Shown: positions 37,495 through 47,477, counted from the first letter of the stretch. The stretch is DNA of 64,000 nt from an uncultured Alteromonadaceae bacterium (GCA_947501935.1 CANMXU010000006.1:62001-126000), one strand, 5' to 3'. Numbers and translations: made by a program. Notes: a model not told the origin generated them from the letters alone.

Positions 37495-38067
37495 TTAATA
37501 TTTGTTGTGAATACCAGCTAAAAGCTCAGTAAAATATGACTTACCTTTAGCACGAGCTAAGGCAATATTATTATCAGGAATAGCTTCAGGGTTTTTATAT
37601 ACGGCTAATACCCGCGCTAAGCTTGCTTCACGAATAATATGAACGGTGGGCAGTGGTGAGCGGTTAGTGAAGTTGGCTGCGTCGTTTTCATCTTCCCCTT
37701 CAAAACAATAATCAGGGTGAAAACTTGCCAGTTGAAAAATGCCTTCAAACCCTGAGTCGATAAGTAATTGATTACCATAATCAACTAAGTCTAAATAATC
37801 TTCAAAATCACGAAAGCCTAAGCTAAAAATAACTAAACTGGTGTCTATGGCATCATGTTCTTGTAAATACTGGCAACGCTCAATTAATGATGTTAGCGCT
37901 GGCTCTAACTTACGCTGCGCACAAATGTGATAGTCGATAGTATTATTAACAAATTCTTTTTTGGCAAAGGGACAAAAATTCAAACCAATAATCACCTGTT
38001 CAAGCCAGTGTTTAGTTTTTAATATTGCCGGATGTATGGTGGTCATGAGGTTTATATTTCTCTTCAA
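37495..38067 (-). CDS. DUF1415 family protein
   Basis: Soluble protein matching DUF1415, with LEQVIIGLNFCPFAKKEF near the start, FHPDYCFEG in the middle and RSPLPTVHIIREAS. Conserved Cys and His residues suggest a metal or redox site, but no function is known. The listed start (38067) is followed by an in-frame ATG at about residue 8 that would give a more usual N-terminus (MTTIHPAIL). It lies 44 bp downstream of the ABC exporter. Confidence 0.85.
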   Translation of the reverse strand: MKRNINLMTTIHPAILKTKHWLEQVIIGLNFCPFAKKEFVNNTIDYHICAQRKLEPALTSLIERCQYLQEHDAIDTSLVIFSLGFRDFEDYLDLVDYGNQLLIDSGFEGIFQLASFHPDYCFEGEDENDAANFTNRSPLPTVHIIREASLARVLAVYKNPEAIPDNNIALARAKGKSYFTELLAGIHNKY

Positions 38068-38111
38068 TTGTTTTATTCATTAGTTATCATATTTTGGTAA
38101 AGCAATTGCGC

Positions 38112-39893
38112 TTAATGTGAAGATTGCTGCAATAACCACATTTTATGATAAGCACCTTGCTTAGCTAATAAAGCTTGATGTGTGCCCTGCTCAACCATTT
38201 CACCTTTGTTCATGACAATAATATTGTCAGCGTCAATAATGGTTGAAAGTCGATGAGCAATAACTAAACTGGTGCGGTTAACAGCAACTTCACTAATAGC
38301 GGCAAGAATCGCTTGTTCTGAGTGGCTATCAAGTGATGAGGTTGCTTCATCAAAAATTAAAATTTTAGGGTTCTTTAAAATGGTTCGGGCAATAGCCACG
38401 CGCTGTTTTTCTCCCCCCGAAAGTTTTAATCCGCGCTCGCCTACTAAGGTTTGATCGCCCTTAGGCAAAGCGCTGATAAATTCTCTAAGGTGCGCCATAT
38501 CAATAGCTTTATTTACTTGATCAAGGCTGGCACTTGGTCGACCGTAATGTACATTCGCCAATAAGGTATCGTTAAATAACACAGTGTCTTGCGGCACTAT
38601 GCCAATATGACTGCGTAGCGAATGTTGACTAACTTGGGTAATTTTTTGTCCATCAATACTAATATCACCGCCAGCAACATCATAAAAACGAAACAGTAAT
38701 TTCACCAAAGTTGACTTGCCTGAGCCACTTTCACCAACTATTGCCACTTTTTGTCCAGCTTTAACTTCAAATGAAAGCTTTTTAATAATCGCTCTATCTT
38801 TATGATAACTAAAGTCAACATTGTTAAAAGTAATATTGGCTTGCTCAACGCGCAGCTCGTCAGCATTAACAACATCAACTACTTTGGGCTGACGTTTTAA
38901 CAGGCCAAACATATGCTCAATATTCGCCAATGAGCCTTTAATTTCACGATAAACAAAACCTAAGAAATTAAGCGGAATGAAAAGTTGCATCATAAAAGCA
39001 TTGATTAAAACAAAGTCGCCTAAAGTCATATTACCGTAGGTTACTTCGTATGCAGCTAAGCCCAGCATTACTGTCATCGCCACTGAAATAATCAAAGCTT
39101 GGCCACCATTTAAGGCAAATAATGATAAACGGTTTTTAGTTTTAGCTTGTTCCCATTGTGCTAACTGATGATCATAAGCTTGCGCTTCATAATCTTCATT
39201 GGTGAAATATTTCACCGTTTCATAATTTAATAAGCTGTCGATAGCACGGGTGTTGCTTGATGAATCAGCTTTATTAGCTGCGCGAATATAACGGGTACGC
39301 CATTCCGTGGCGTAAATGGAATAACTGACATAACACACAATCGCAATCAAGGTAGTTAAGGCGAACCATATTCCATAATTAACAAATAAAATGGTGATCA
39401 CCATCGCGATTTCTATCAAGGTCGGCACAATATTAAAAACCATAAAGCGCATTAAGAAACTAACCCCTGAGCTTCCTCGGTCAATATCTCTTGATAAACC
39501 GCCGGTTTGGCGATTTAGATGAAAGTCTAAATCAAGCAGGTGTAAATGCTGAAATACTTTAAGGCCAATGCGGCGAATAGCCCGCTCAGTTACACGGCCA
39601 AATAAGGTATCACGAATTTCAGCGAATAAAACAATCATTAGCCGCACGCCCCCATAAGTAGCAATTAAAGCAAAAGGCACTAAATAAACCTTATCAGCTT
39701 GGTTAGCATCTAAGGTATCAACAATATCTTTTAGGATAAAAGGTAAATAAACGCTAGCAACTTTAGTTAAAATTAAGCACAGCATGGCAAAACCAATGCG
39801 TAGCTTAAATTCGAGTAAATAAGGCCATAGCATTTTTAATACTTGCCAGTTAATTTGGCTAACTTCTTCTTCTTGATATTGAGGGCGGCGCAT
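38112..39893 (-). CDS. ATM1-type ABC exporter
   Basis: Half-size ABC exporter with a six-span membrane domain (about 25-315) and an ATPase domain (about 345-585). Walker A is GESGSGKSTL, the Q loop lies in GIVPQDT, the signature is LSGGEKQRV, Walker B is ILIFDEATSSLD, and the switch His is in VIAHRLSTI. The N-terminal part (LPFILKDIVDTLD, QTGGLSRDIDRG) is typical of the ATM1/ABCB7 heavy-metal or glutathione-conjugate exporters. It functions as a homodimer in the inner membrane. Length 593 is standard. Confidence 0.9.
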   Translation of the reverse strand: MRRPQYQEEEVSQINWQVLKMLWPYLLEFKLRIGFAMLCLILTKVASVYLPFILKDIVDTLDANQADKVYLVPFALIATYGGVRLMIVLFAEIRDTLFGRVTERAIRRIGLKVFQHLHLLDLDFHLNRQTGGLSRDIDRGSSGVSFLMRFMVFNIVPTLIEIAMVITILFVNYGIWFALTTLIAIVCYVSYSIYATEWRTRYIRAANKADSSSNTRAIDSLLNYETVKYFTNEDYEAQAYDHQLAQWEQAKTKNRLSLFALNGGQALIISVAMTVMLGLAAYEVTYGNMTLGDFVLINAFMMQLFIPLNFLGFVYREIKGSLANIEHMFGLLKRQPKVVDVVNADELRVEQANITFNNVDFSYHKDRAIIKKLSFEVKAGQKVAIVGESGSGKSTLVKLLFRFYDVAGGDISIDGQKITQVSQHSLRSHIGIVPQDTVLFNDTLLANVHYGRPSASLDQVNKAIDMAHLREFISALPKGDQTLVGERGLKLSGGEKQRVAIARTILKNPKILIFDEATSSLDSHSEQAILAAISEVAVNRTSLVIAHRLSTIIDADNIIVMNKGEMVEQGTHQALLAKQGAYHKMWLLQQSSH

Positions 39894-40066
39894 GAGAATT
39901 CTTTTAAAGGAAAATGCAAAGCTGATGATAAATCAAAAAAATTAATTTTGCTAAATAATCCAGACTATTAGCCAAATAAGAGCTAACTTTAACAACCCTT
40001 AGATGAATTATTAATAGATCACTCGTTTTCTAGCGCGCAATTTCCAACTATAGAAATAATGAATAG

Positions 40067-40534
40067 CTAGCCTTTAACCAATTTCAACAACGGTTTATTG
40101 TTATTCATTGAAGCATTATTCGGCGTTATTTTAATACTATCGGATATTCTTTTCTCTTGTTTAAAGCGATCAAAATTGGCACTTTTCACTTCTAATTGCT
40201 GGGTCATTTTCATGAAAGTTAAGTAGTCTTCACGGGTGAAGCTTTCATCTTGTTTAGTTAATAAACCATCAATATAAGCATTGTTTCCATTGAGGGTGAA
40301 ATTGGCAATGGCAGAATAAGGTTTACCAAAATCGTCTACCCGTATGGCCCGAATGGTTTTTACTTCAAAAATCCATTTATCTATTTGAACATAACGAGAC
40401 AAGGCGGCTGGGGGTGATTGATCATTCATATTGGTGAACCTTAAATTACTAGAGGAAAAGCCGACTGCTGGTTGGGAAAAAGACCAATTAAGCTCGTATA
40501 CAGAACCATTTGGAAGAACGACAGCAGTCGGCAA
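40067..40534 (-). CDS. Hypothetical protein, start uncertain
   Basis: I recognise no family. The frame opens with a TTG at 40534 that lies in the T-run of the upstream gene's terminator (40541-40557) and has no ribosome binding site. The likely start is the ATG at 40429 (residue 36), with AAGG nine bases upstream. The residues before it (VYELNWSFSQPAVGF) still read like real protein, so this could also be the remains of a longer, secreted protein that lost its N-terminus. No membrane span is present; the C-terminus is Asn/Lys-rich. Confidence 0.5.
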   Translation of the reverse strand: MPTAVVLPNGSVYELNWSFSQPAVGFSSSNLRFTNMNDQSPPAALSRYVQIDKWIFEVKTIRAIRVDDFGKPYSAIANFTLNGNNAYIDGLLTKQDESFTREDYLTFMKMTQQLEVKSANFDRFKQEKRISDSIKITPNNASMNNNKPLLKLVKG

Positions 40535-40540
40535 AAAAGC

Positions 40541-40557
40541 AGTTACTTTTCAGTAAC
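40541..40557 (-). terminator. Rho-independent terminator of the EF-hand gene
   Basis: A six-bp stem (40542-40547 with 40552-40557) and four-base loop are followed on the minus strand by a short spacer and six T. It lies just after the EF-hand stop codon. The stem is short and GC-poor, so strength is doubtful. Confidence 0.6.
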
Positions 40558-40565
40558 CATTAAAA

Positions 40566-40871
40566 CTAAGACAATGACTTGTTCAGGCTTTGTAGATATT
40601 GAGCAAATTCTTGTTCACTAATTTGCTGATCGCTATTGGCATCAACTTTTGTGAAAATTTTACTTAGGCTAACGTTTTTAGCCAATTCATCAATACTTAA
40701 GGTATTGTTTTTATCAAGGTCATAATCGGCAATAAGTTGTGAAAAAGATGGCGCAGACGACTCAACTTTAGCTACGACATTGCTAAGTTCATTGCTCGCA
40801 AAAACAAAATTAGATGCTAATGCTGCAACAACTACGGTGATTGAAAGTTTTGTTAAGCTTATATTTTTCAT
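40566..40871 (-). CDS. Secreted EF-hand calcium-binding protein
   Basis: A signal peptide (about 1-25, ending near FVFA) is followed by two EF-hand loops: DYDLDKNNTLSIDE (about 49-62) and DANSDQQISEQEF (about 77-89), each with Asp/Asn at the ligand positions and Glu at the end. It is probably a periplasmic calcium-binding protein. Small proteins of this kind are frequent in marine gammaproteobacteria and have no proven function. Its own terminator follows. Confidence 0.85.
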   Translation of the reverse strand: MKNISLTKLSITVVVAALASNFVFASNELSNVVAKVESSAPSFSQLIADYDLDKNNTLSIDELAKNVSLSKIFTKVDANSDQQISEQEFAQYLQSLNKSLS

Positions 40872-41246
40872 GATTAAACCCTTATTTTTTATAACTTGTT
40901 TTGAATAAGCAGTATATCAACAGACATACCCGCTATGGCTATTGCCACATACACCCCGCTATTGCACATGTTAGGCCAACTAATTAAGCTACTGATATAT
41001 AAGCACTTAATAAATAAACAAACTTCTTCAGTGTCGCCTTATAGCAACAGGTTATTTAAAGATTTATTTATCGGAGTTTTCAAACAAACCCAGCCAAGAT
41101 ATTTTCCCTTATTAATCAGTAATTAAAGTAATAAACATTCATTAATAACCACCGTCTCCAAATAGAGACACCATTGTTTTTTGTTATGTTTTAGCTAAGA
41201 ATACCAAGGGATTTTAATACTCTGCACAAAGGTAAAAACCGTAATC
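40872..41246. other. Divergent intergenic region with a GlrR-like dyad
   Basis: A 375-bp spacer between the EF-hand gene and glrK. An inverted repeat CGTC-N10-GACA at 41153-41170 is one base off the TGTC-N10-GACA site known for GlrR/QseF in enterobacteria, which would allow autoregulation of the downstream operon. I see no GG-N10-GC sigma-54 promoter below it. A 63-codon plus-strand frame (40935-41126) has no ribosome binding site and no recognisable protein character. Confidence 0.4.
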
Positions 41247-42755
41247 GTGAATACCGCAACCGCAACAATATTGAACAAACAGCTTAAGCGCTTATTTAAT
41301 CTGAATTTTTCGATTAAGTCGTTAACCTTGCTCGGTTTCAGCTTGGTTGCCATACCGCTATTTTTCGCGCTACTGTTTGGTGCCTCGCAAGTAAATACCC
41401 TAGCTAAAAGCAGCGAAGGCGCCATTGTTGGTGTAACCAAACTATTAGAAAACCAACAGCGGTTGAAAAGCAGCCAAATTAAAATGGAGCGTAGAGCGTC
41501 ACAATATTTAGTGCTTAGAGACGCAAACTTAGCTAAGCAATATATTCAACACAGCCAAGAGCTTTTACAGATAACCCAGCAACTTATTAGCGCAAGTAAT
41601 AATGCGCAACTGCAAGAATTAGCGGGGATTTACGCATCTACCGTGAATGAATTAGTTACGGTCACTATTGTTAATGCTGAGCAAAAATCACAAAATGATC
41701 CTAGTATTATTGAGCCGGTACAACGCCAATTTAATACCCTTACCGCACTTTATGAACAAATTAGCCTAAGCATTAACGAGCAAAATACTCAACACATCAA
41801 TAACATTAAGCAAGCGGCACAAGCTACTCGCGATATGATGATTCAAAGTTTAGTAATCATTCCAGTAAGCTTGGTTATTGCCGCACTGTTTATTTTCTTA
41901 ATTACCACGCCATTAAAACTACTAACTCAAAGCATTGTGCGTTTACAAGACGGTAAGTTTGATAAAGAAATACAGACCAGTGGCTCAACAGAAATACAAG
42001 ATATTGCTAAAGCATTAGATAATATGCGCATGAGATTACATGCGCTAGAATTGCAAAAATCGAGTTTTATCAGACACATTTCCCATGAGCTTAAAACCCC
42101 ACTTGCCGCAATTCGAGAAGGTACTGAATTACTTTATGATAATAGTGTCGGAGAACTAAACGCTGATCAGCAAGAAATAGCTGAGATCATAAAAAACAGC
42201 GTTTTTCGCCTACAAAAGCATATTGAAGATTTGCTCGACTTTAATATTGTGCTCGACTCAACCAGCTTACAAGATGGCGAAGAAATGCTACTCGATAACA
42301 CCGTAGAACAAGTGTTGTCGGAGCAAAAGCTAGAGTTAAAGCGTAAAAACATTCAAGTCGATTTTACCCCTTGTAATATTGGCTTAGTCAGTAATCGTAA
42401 GCAGGTTAAAGTTATCATCGATAATTTACTGTCAAATGCGATAAAATATTCCCCTGATCACGGCGTTGTTACCATTTCATCACAGCTTTGTGAAAACCAG
42501 CTGCAATTAACCATTAGCGATCAAGGTATAGGGATTAGTGATGATATTCAAAATAAAATATTTGATGCCTTCTACCAAGGGCCACCGCCCGCAGATAACA
42601 AAATAAAAGGCAGTGGTTTGGGCTTAACCATAGTAAAAGAGCTGATACTTAGGCTCAATGGCCGCATTGAATTATCAAGCAAGCCAGCCCAGTATGCAGG
42701 AACTAAAATGACTGTTTACTTACCACGAGCTTTTGGGCAAAAGGAGCAAAACTAA
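41247..42755 (+). CDS. glrK: GlrK (QseE)-type sensor histidine kinase
   Basis: Two membrane spans (about 26-48 and 200-220) enclose a helical periplasmic domain of about 150 residues. HAMP (about 220-270), HisKA with His280 (HISHELKTPLAAIREGTEL) and HATPase_c (DNLLSNAIKYSP, DQGIGIS, GSGLGLTIV) follow. The sequence around the H box and the gene order with a small lipoprotein and a sigma-54 regulator identify GlrK/QseE, an envelope sensor that in E. coli governs the sRNA GlmY. The start is GTG at 41247; the AAAGG upstream is rather far (14 bases), so the exact start is uncertain. Its stop overlaps the start of qseG by one base. Confidence 0.9.
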   Translation: MNTATATILNKQLKRLFNLNFSIKSLTLLGFSLVAIPLFFALLFGASQVNTLAKSSEGAIVGVTKLLENQQRLKSSQIKMERRASQYLVLRDANLAKQYIQHSQELLQITQQLISASNNAQLQELAGIYASTVNELVTVTIVNAEQKSQNDPSIIEPVQRQFNTLTALYEQISLSINEQNTQHINNIKQAAQATRDMMIQSLVIIPVSLVIAALFIFLITTPLKLLTQSIVRLQDGKFDKEIQTSGSTEIQDIAKALDNMRMRLHALELQKSSFIRHISHELKTPLAAIREGTELLYDNSVGELNADQQEIAEIIKNSVFRLQKHIEDLLDFNIVLDSTSLQDGEEMLLDNTVEQVLSEQKLELKRKNIQVDFTPCNIGLVSNRKQVKVIIDNLLSNAIKYSPDHGVVTISSQLCENQLQLTISDQGIGISDDIQNKIFDAFYQGPPPADNKIKGSGLGLTIVKELILRLNGRIELSSKPAQYAGTKMTVYLPRAFGQKEQN

Positions 42756-43321
42756 TGCTTAGCACTCGCGACTTTCCCTCTTCACTTTTAGCTATTGTAT
42801 TGGCTTGTATTATTCTACTTTCTGGTTGTCAGCTGCCAGGCAACACTCAAAATAATAACGGCAGTTATGGCCAGTATTACCTTGCTTTACAGCAGTTCAG
42901 TCAAGAGCAATTAAATACAGAAATTAAAATAATACAAAATAAAACAGCGCTGATTCCAAGTAACTCCGCTCAAGATGACTACGATAATCAAATTAAATTA
43001 TTGCTACTGTACAGCTTACCAAAATCGCCAATTCACAATAGCTTTAACGCCAAAGCTTTGTTAAACAAACTTAATAGGTTAACCAAACAACAAAATAATG
43101 CTTTAGCGATAATAAACCCAAGTGAAAAAGCCTTTATCACGCTATTAAATGATCAGCTTAATCAACAAATATTAATGCGCAACCGCTTGCTTTCTAATCA
43201 GCAAGAACAACAAAACCAGCAGCAGCAAAATCAGCAGGCATTAATTAAAAAAATACACTTGCTTGAACAAACAATTAAACAGCTGAAAAATATTGACCAA
43301 ACCATAGATAAACGAGATTAA
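42755..43321 (+). CDS. qseG: QseG-like lipoprotein
   Basis: Lipoprotein signal with lipobox LLSGC (Cys25), then a helical, very Gln/Asn-rich protein with coiled-coil character, especially EQQNQQQQNQQ near 150. It sits between kinase and regulator genes, exactly where E. coli encodes the outer-membrane lipoprotein QseG, which controls the kinase. Sequence similarity over the body is weak, so the name rests on position, size and lipidation. Confidence 0.75.
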   Translation: MLSTRDFPSSLLAIVLACIILLSGCQLPGNTQNNNGSYGQYYLALQQFSQEQLNTEIKIIQNKTALIPSNSAQDDYDNQIKLLLLYSLPKSPIHNSFNAKALLNKLNRLTKQQNNALAIINPSEKAFITLLNDQLNQQILMRNRLLSNQQEQQNQQQQNQQALIKKIHLLEQTIKQLKNIDQTIDKRD

Positions 43322-43324
43322 CCA

Positions 43325-44710
43325 ATGAACTCCTCGAACCAAGTAACAGAGCCAAGCAGCGCCGTCAGCACCAGTAAAATTCTACTTGTTGATGACGACC
43401 CTAGTTTATTACGCCTACTTGGTATTCGATTATCGGCGGCAGGTTATCAGGTTGAGTCAGCAAACAATGCCAAAATAGCACTAGGGCGATTAGAGAGTTT
43501 CCATCCCCATTTAGTGATCAGTGATTTAAAAATGGAAGGTATGGACGGCATGGCACTGTTTGAACAAATTAGAGCCAAAAATCCCCATATTCCTGTGATC
43601 ATTATGACAGCACATGGCACCATTCCTGACGCTATTAATGCGACTAAACAAGGGGTGTTTAGCTTTCTAACTAAGCCTTTTGAAAGTAAAGAGTTACTTG
43701 ACATTGTTCAACAAGCTATTCGCTTACAACCAGCAGAATTAAACCATAGCCAAGCTGATAATCAATGGCGTGATAAAATTATTAGCCGCAGTACCATTAT
43801 GGAAGCCTTGCTACAACAAAGTAAGCAAGTGGCCAAAAGTGATTTTAGCTTATTAATTCATAGCCAAAGTGGCACCGGTAAAGAGCTACTGGCCAAAGCA
43901 ATTCATTTGGCCAGCCCACGGCATAAAAAAGCATTTACCGCGATTAATTGCGCAGCAATTCCAGAGCAACTGCTCGAATCTGAGCTGTTTGGCCATACCA
44001 AAGGCGCATTCACAGGAGCTGAGAAAAACCACATCGGCTTATTTCAAGCCACCAATGGCGGTACCTTATTTCTAGATGAAATTGGCGATATGCCAATGAG
44101 CTTTCAAGTAAAACTATTACGTGCCATACAAGAAAGAGAAGTTCGCCCCGTTGGTAGCACACAATCAATAAAAGTTGATGTGCGCATAATTTCAGCCACT
44201 CATAAAAATTTACAGCAGGCTATTATTGATAAAACTTTTCGTGAAGATTTATATTACCGGCTTAACGTGGTGGAATTACAGTTACCGCCTTTAGCGGATC
44301 GCAGAGAAGATATTCCACTACTCGCTCAGTATTTTTTAACTAAATCTGCACAGCAAGCCCACATAAATATTTCAGGTTTTTCACAAGAAGCAATGGAGAT
44401 TTTAATTAGCGCCGCATGGCCAGGTAACATTAGACAATTGCAAAATGTTGTTGAACAAACGGTTGCCCTATCAACCGAGCCTTTGATAAGTGAATTGCTG
44501 GTAAAAAATGCCCTGCGTGATAAAACCACAATTTTGCCATCGTTTGTCCAAGCTAGAGATAAATTTGAGCGAGATTATTTAGCTAAACTTCTAAGAATAA
44601 CCGCAGGTAATGTCTCTCAGGCGGCGAAAATAGCACAGCGAAACCGCACCGAATTTTATAAATTACTAAATCGTCATCATCTAAGTGCAGAAGCTTTTAG
44701 AGATGAATAA
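43325..44710 (+). CDS. glrR: GlrR (QseF)-type sigma-54 response regulator
   Basis: Receiver (about 18-130) with phosphoacceptor Asp67 ([12 protein letters not shown]) and Lys in TKPF. AAA+ sigma-54 interaction domain (about 150-380) has Walker A SQSGTGKE, the sigma-54 contact loop GAFTGA, Walker [12 protein letters not shown] and the R-finger region. The C-terminal Fis-type helix-turn-helix contains [16 protein letters not shown]. It activates sigma-54 promoters, usually with IHF; ihfA lies at 49127-49417. The start is four bases after qseG. Length 461 is standard. Confidence 0.93.
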   Translation: MNSSNQVTEPSSAVSTSKILLVDDDPSLLRLLGIRLSAAGYQVESANNAKIALGRLESFHPHLVISDLKMEGMDGMALFEQIRAKNPHIPVIIMTAHGTIPDAINATKQGVFSFLTKPFESKELLDIVQQAIRLQPAELNHSQADNQWRDKIISRSTIMEALLQQSKQVAKSDFSLLIHSQSGTGKELLAKAIHLASPRHKKAFTAINCAAIPEQLLESELFGHTKGAFTGAEKNHIGLFQATNGGTLFLDEIGDMPMSFQVKLLRAIQEREVRPVGSTQSIKVDVRIISATHKNLQQAIIDKTFREDLYYRLNVVELQLPPLADRREDIPLLAQYFLTKSAQQAHINISGFSQEAMEILISAAWPGNIRQLQNVVEQTVALSTEPLISELLVKNALRDKTTILPSFVQARDKFERDYLAKLLRITAGNVSQAAKIAQRNRTEFYKLLNRHHLSAEAFRDE

Positions 44711-44964
44711 AAAAACCTATAACTAACCTTTACGTTCAGTTTCACAGCAAGAGCTAAAGGGACGTTTTAAGCAAAGACAAATTGTTACCAACAAGTAACG
44801 CTAAGTGACGGCGCGTGAAATAATTTAAGCCTACTCTATTGAATAGACAAGTTGTTTTAATATTTAGTTACTATTAAAAGCAGCATTAACATAAGCATGC
44901 CGCACACCATTTTGTGCTAATGTTTATAAAAACATACTTTCTTCTTACTGATAAGATGCTATTT
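44711..44964. other. Intergenic region before the second octahaem gene
   Basis: Spacer after glrR. No terminator with a T-run, no small gene and no copy of the direct-repeat promoter were found, although the cytochrome paralogue at 28553-30838 is under that control. Confidence 0.5.
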
Positions 44965-47271
44965 ATGAATAAAATTCTTAAGCACTCATTTTCTTCACTT
45001 TTTTCCAAGTCTTTTATAATCACCGTTACGCTGCTAACAAGCTTAATAACAACTCAAATAAACGCAGCTGACTTTGTAGGCTCAAAACAGTGCGTTGATT
45101 GTCATCAAGACGAATTTGAAAAATGGCAAGGTTCACATCACGATATGGCAATGCGTCATGCAAAACCTGACTCAGTATTAGGTGACTTTAACGACGTAAA
45201 AATGACTTTTAGAAACCAAGAGAATCGTTTTTATAAAAAAGGCGATCAATATTGGGTAAAAATTGCCGGTCCTGATGAAAAATTAACTAACTATCAAATT
45301 AAATACACTTTTGGTTATGAACCGCTTCAGCAATATATGGTGGAATTTGATGATGGCCGTGTACAGCTTATTCCCTTTGCTTGGGATTCTCGCCCCAAAA
45401 GTGACGGTGGACAACGTTGGTTCGACTTATATCCTCAATTTAATAAATCTCACCAAGACTTTTTCTGGACTAATATCGGCCAAAATTGGAACTACATGTG
45501 CGCTGATTGCCACTCAACCAATCTTGATAAAAATTTTGATGTAGAAACCAATACCTACAATACTACTTTTAGTGAAATTAACGTTGCTTGTGAAGCTTGT
45601 CATGGCCCTGCTAGTGATCATATAGCTTGGAGTGAAAAAGCAGCTAAAAAGCCAACAGAGCAAACCACAACACAGCACAGCAACGCAGACACATCATCTT
45701 CACAAAAAGGCTTTGATCGCGATTTAACTAAATCAGTGAAAAACTGGGTCTACCAAGCAGGCAACAATACCCTACAACCTGAAAGTATTAATGATACTCA
45801 GCAAACCTTGGTATGTGCACAGTGCCATAGTCGTCATTTGCAAATAAGCGATAAAGACCATGTTAAAGCTGATGAGTTTGGCGAGCGTTATATGCTTAGC
45901 TTGATCACTTCAGAATTATATTATCCTGATGGCCAAATTTATGATGAAAACTTTGTTTATGGCTCATTTTTACAAAGTGAAATGAATAAAAAAGGTGTGG
46001 TTTGCAGTAATTGCCATGATCCCCATTCTGCTGAACTAGTTATGCCGGAAGAAGTAGTTTGTCTGCAATGTCATCAAGCCAATGCTTATGCAACAACCGA
46101 ACATCATAAACATCAAGAAGACTCTACAGGAGCACAATGTGTAAATTGTCACATGCCTGCAACTACTTATATGCAAGTAGATGACCGACGCGATCATGGC
46201 TGGCATAGCCCTCGTCCAGATTTGGCCATCGACTTAAAAACACCTGATACTTGTTTAAATTGTCATGAAGATAAAGACAGCCGTTGGAGTGACAAAATCA
46301 CTAAAACTTGGCGACCTACATCGGAATTTCGTGACCAACAACAGTTTGCTCCGGCTTTTGCTGCGGTAAATGTTGGCGATCCACAAGCGGCCAGTGAATT
46401 ATCAAAAATTGCGCAAGCATCTTCATTTAAGCCAATTATTAGAGCATCGGCACTTGAGCAAATGGCAAACCTAGCAGATCCTAACACCACCTTTGCCATT
46501 GCTCGTGCGGTTAAAAGCGAAGATAGTCTGATTAGATTAGGTGCAGCTAATGGTGCGGTTAACTTACCTCCTGCTGAGCGCTGGCGTTTATTATCGCCTT
46601 TACTAACAGATAAAGTACTTTCAGTGAGAACTGAAGCCGCACTAGCGTTATCGCCTTTATGGCAAAGCTTGTCAGCTGAGCAAAGAACAGCATTACAGCC
46701 TGCGCTTAACGACTATATTGAAGTTCAAAATTTTAATAGTGATCGCGGTTATGCTCATACCAACAAAGGTAATGTTTTAGCGCATCAGGGAAAATTTAAC
46801 GAAGCGGAAAAGTCTTACAAGAACAGTATGCGTATTGAATCTTACTTTGTTACTGCCTACATTAACTTAGCTGAATTATATCGCTTACAGGGCCAAGACA
46901 ATAAAGGTCTACAAAGCTTATTAGCAGCGGAAAAAGTTATTCCAGATAATAGTGAAATTCCTTATGCCTTAGGATTAGCCTATATTCGCGCCCAACAAAA
47001 AACGACGGCTCAGCAATATTTTGCTAAAGCAACAAAATTAGCCCCCAGCAATGCTAATTATTTTTATATTTACGGCTTAAGTTTAGAAAGTGATAAACAA
47101 GATCAAGCCTACCAAGCATTAGCAACCGCGTATCAATTAAGTGGAAATCCACAATATTTATATGGTTTGTGCGAAATGAAAATACGTCATCAAGCAGCCG
47201 GTATCGAGCAATGTTTAGCGCAGTTAAGCCAAGTTGTACCCGCTGAAATAGTTGACCGATTAAAGCATTAG
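44965..47271 (+). CDS. Octahaem c-type cytochrome with TPR tail, second copy
   Basis: Close paralogue of the protein at 28553-30838, with the same eight CxxCH motifs (CVDCH, CADCH, CEACH, CAQCH, CSNCH, CLQCH, CVNCH, CLNCH), then helical repeats and TPRs. It carries an extra polar insertion after the third haem motif (about 195-225, Thr/Ser/Gln-rich). I place the start at the ATG at 44965, giving a signal peptide MNKILKHSFSSLFSK; the frame is open up to 44914 and the ribosome binding site is weak for all candidates. It stands alone, without SUMF1-like or MoxR neighbours. Probably periplasmic electron transfer; substrate unknown. Confidence 0.88.
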   Translation: MNKILKHSFSSLFSKSFIITVTLLTSLITTQINAADFVGSKQCVDCHQDEFEKWQGSHHDMAMRHAKPDSVLGDFNDVKMTFRNQENRFYKKGDQYWVKIAGPDEKLTNYQIKYTFGYEPLQQYMVEFDDGRVQLIPFAWDSRPKSDGGQRWFDLYPQFNKSHQDFFWTNIGQNWNYMCADCHSTNLDKNFDVETNTYNTTFSEINVACEACHGPASDHIAWSEKAAKKPTEQTTTQHSNADTSSSQKGFDRDLTKSVKNWVYQAGNNTLQPESINDTQQTLVCAQCHSRHLQISDKDHVKADEFGERYMLSLITSELYYPDGQIYDENFVYGSFLQSEMNKKGVVCSNCHDPHSAELVMPEEVVCLQCHQANAYATTEHHKHQEDSTGAQCVNCHMPATTYMQVDDRRDHGWHSPRPDLAIDLKTPDTCLNCHEDKDSRWSDKITKTWRPTSEFRDQQQFAPAFAAVNVGDPQAASELSKIAQASSFKPIIRASALEQMANLADPNTTFAIARAVKSEDSLIRLGAANGAVNLPPAERWRLLSPLLTDKVLSVRTEAALALSPLWQSLSAEQRTALQPALNDYIEVQNFNSDRGYAHTNKGNVLAHQGKFNEAEKSYKNSMRIESYFVTAYINLAELYRLQGQDNKGLQSLLAAEKVIPDNSEIPYALGLAYIRAQQKTTAQQYFAKATKLAPSNANYFYIYGLSLESDKQDQAYQALATAYQLSGNPQYLYGLCEMKIRHQAAGIEQCLAQLSQVVPAEIVDRLKH

Positions 47272-47301
47272 CTTCATTTAACAGTAATTTAACAACAAGC
47301 T

Positions 47302-47324
47302 AACAAGGGATTGACAACCTTGTT
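47302..47324 (+). terminator. Possible weak terminator after the cytochrome gene
   Basis: A seven-bp stem (47302-47308 with 47318-47324) lies 30 bases past the stop codon but lacks a clean T-run after it. Confidence 0.3.
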
Positions 47325-47477
47325 ATAAATCAACCATTTACACTATTATCGTTACAATAAGCTGCCGATTTAGATGGTAAGTTATGGTCATCAACAAGAA
47401 GTCAAATAAGTGATTAGTTGACTTTAAACTGTAACCCACCTTCTAAATTGGAAGCTTAACTCGATAGAGTGATAAAC

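Noticed and set aside
40935-41126. Plus-strand 63-codon frame in the glrK upstream region
   Set aside because: No ribosome binding site, no recognisable composition, and the region is better explained as regulatory spacer.
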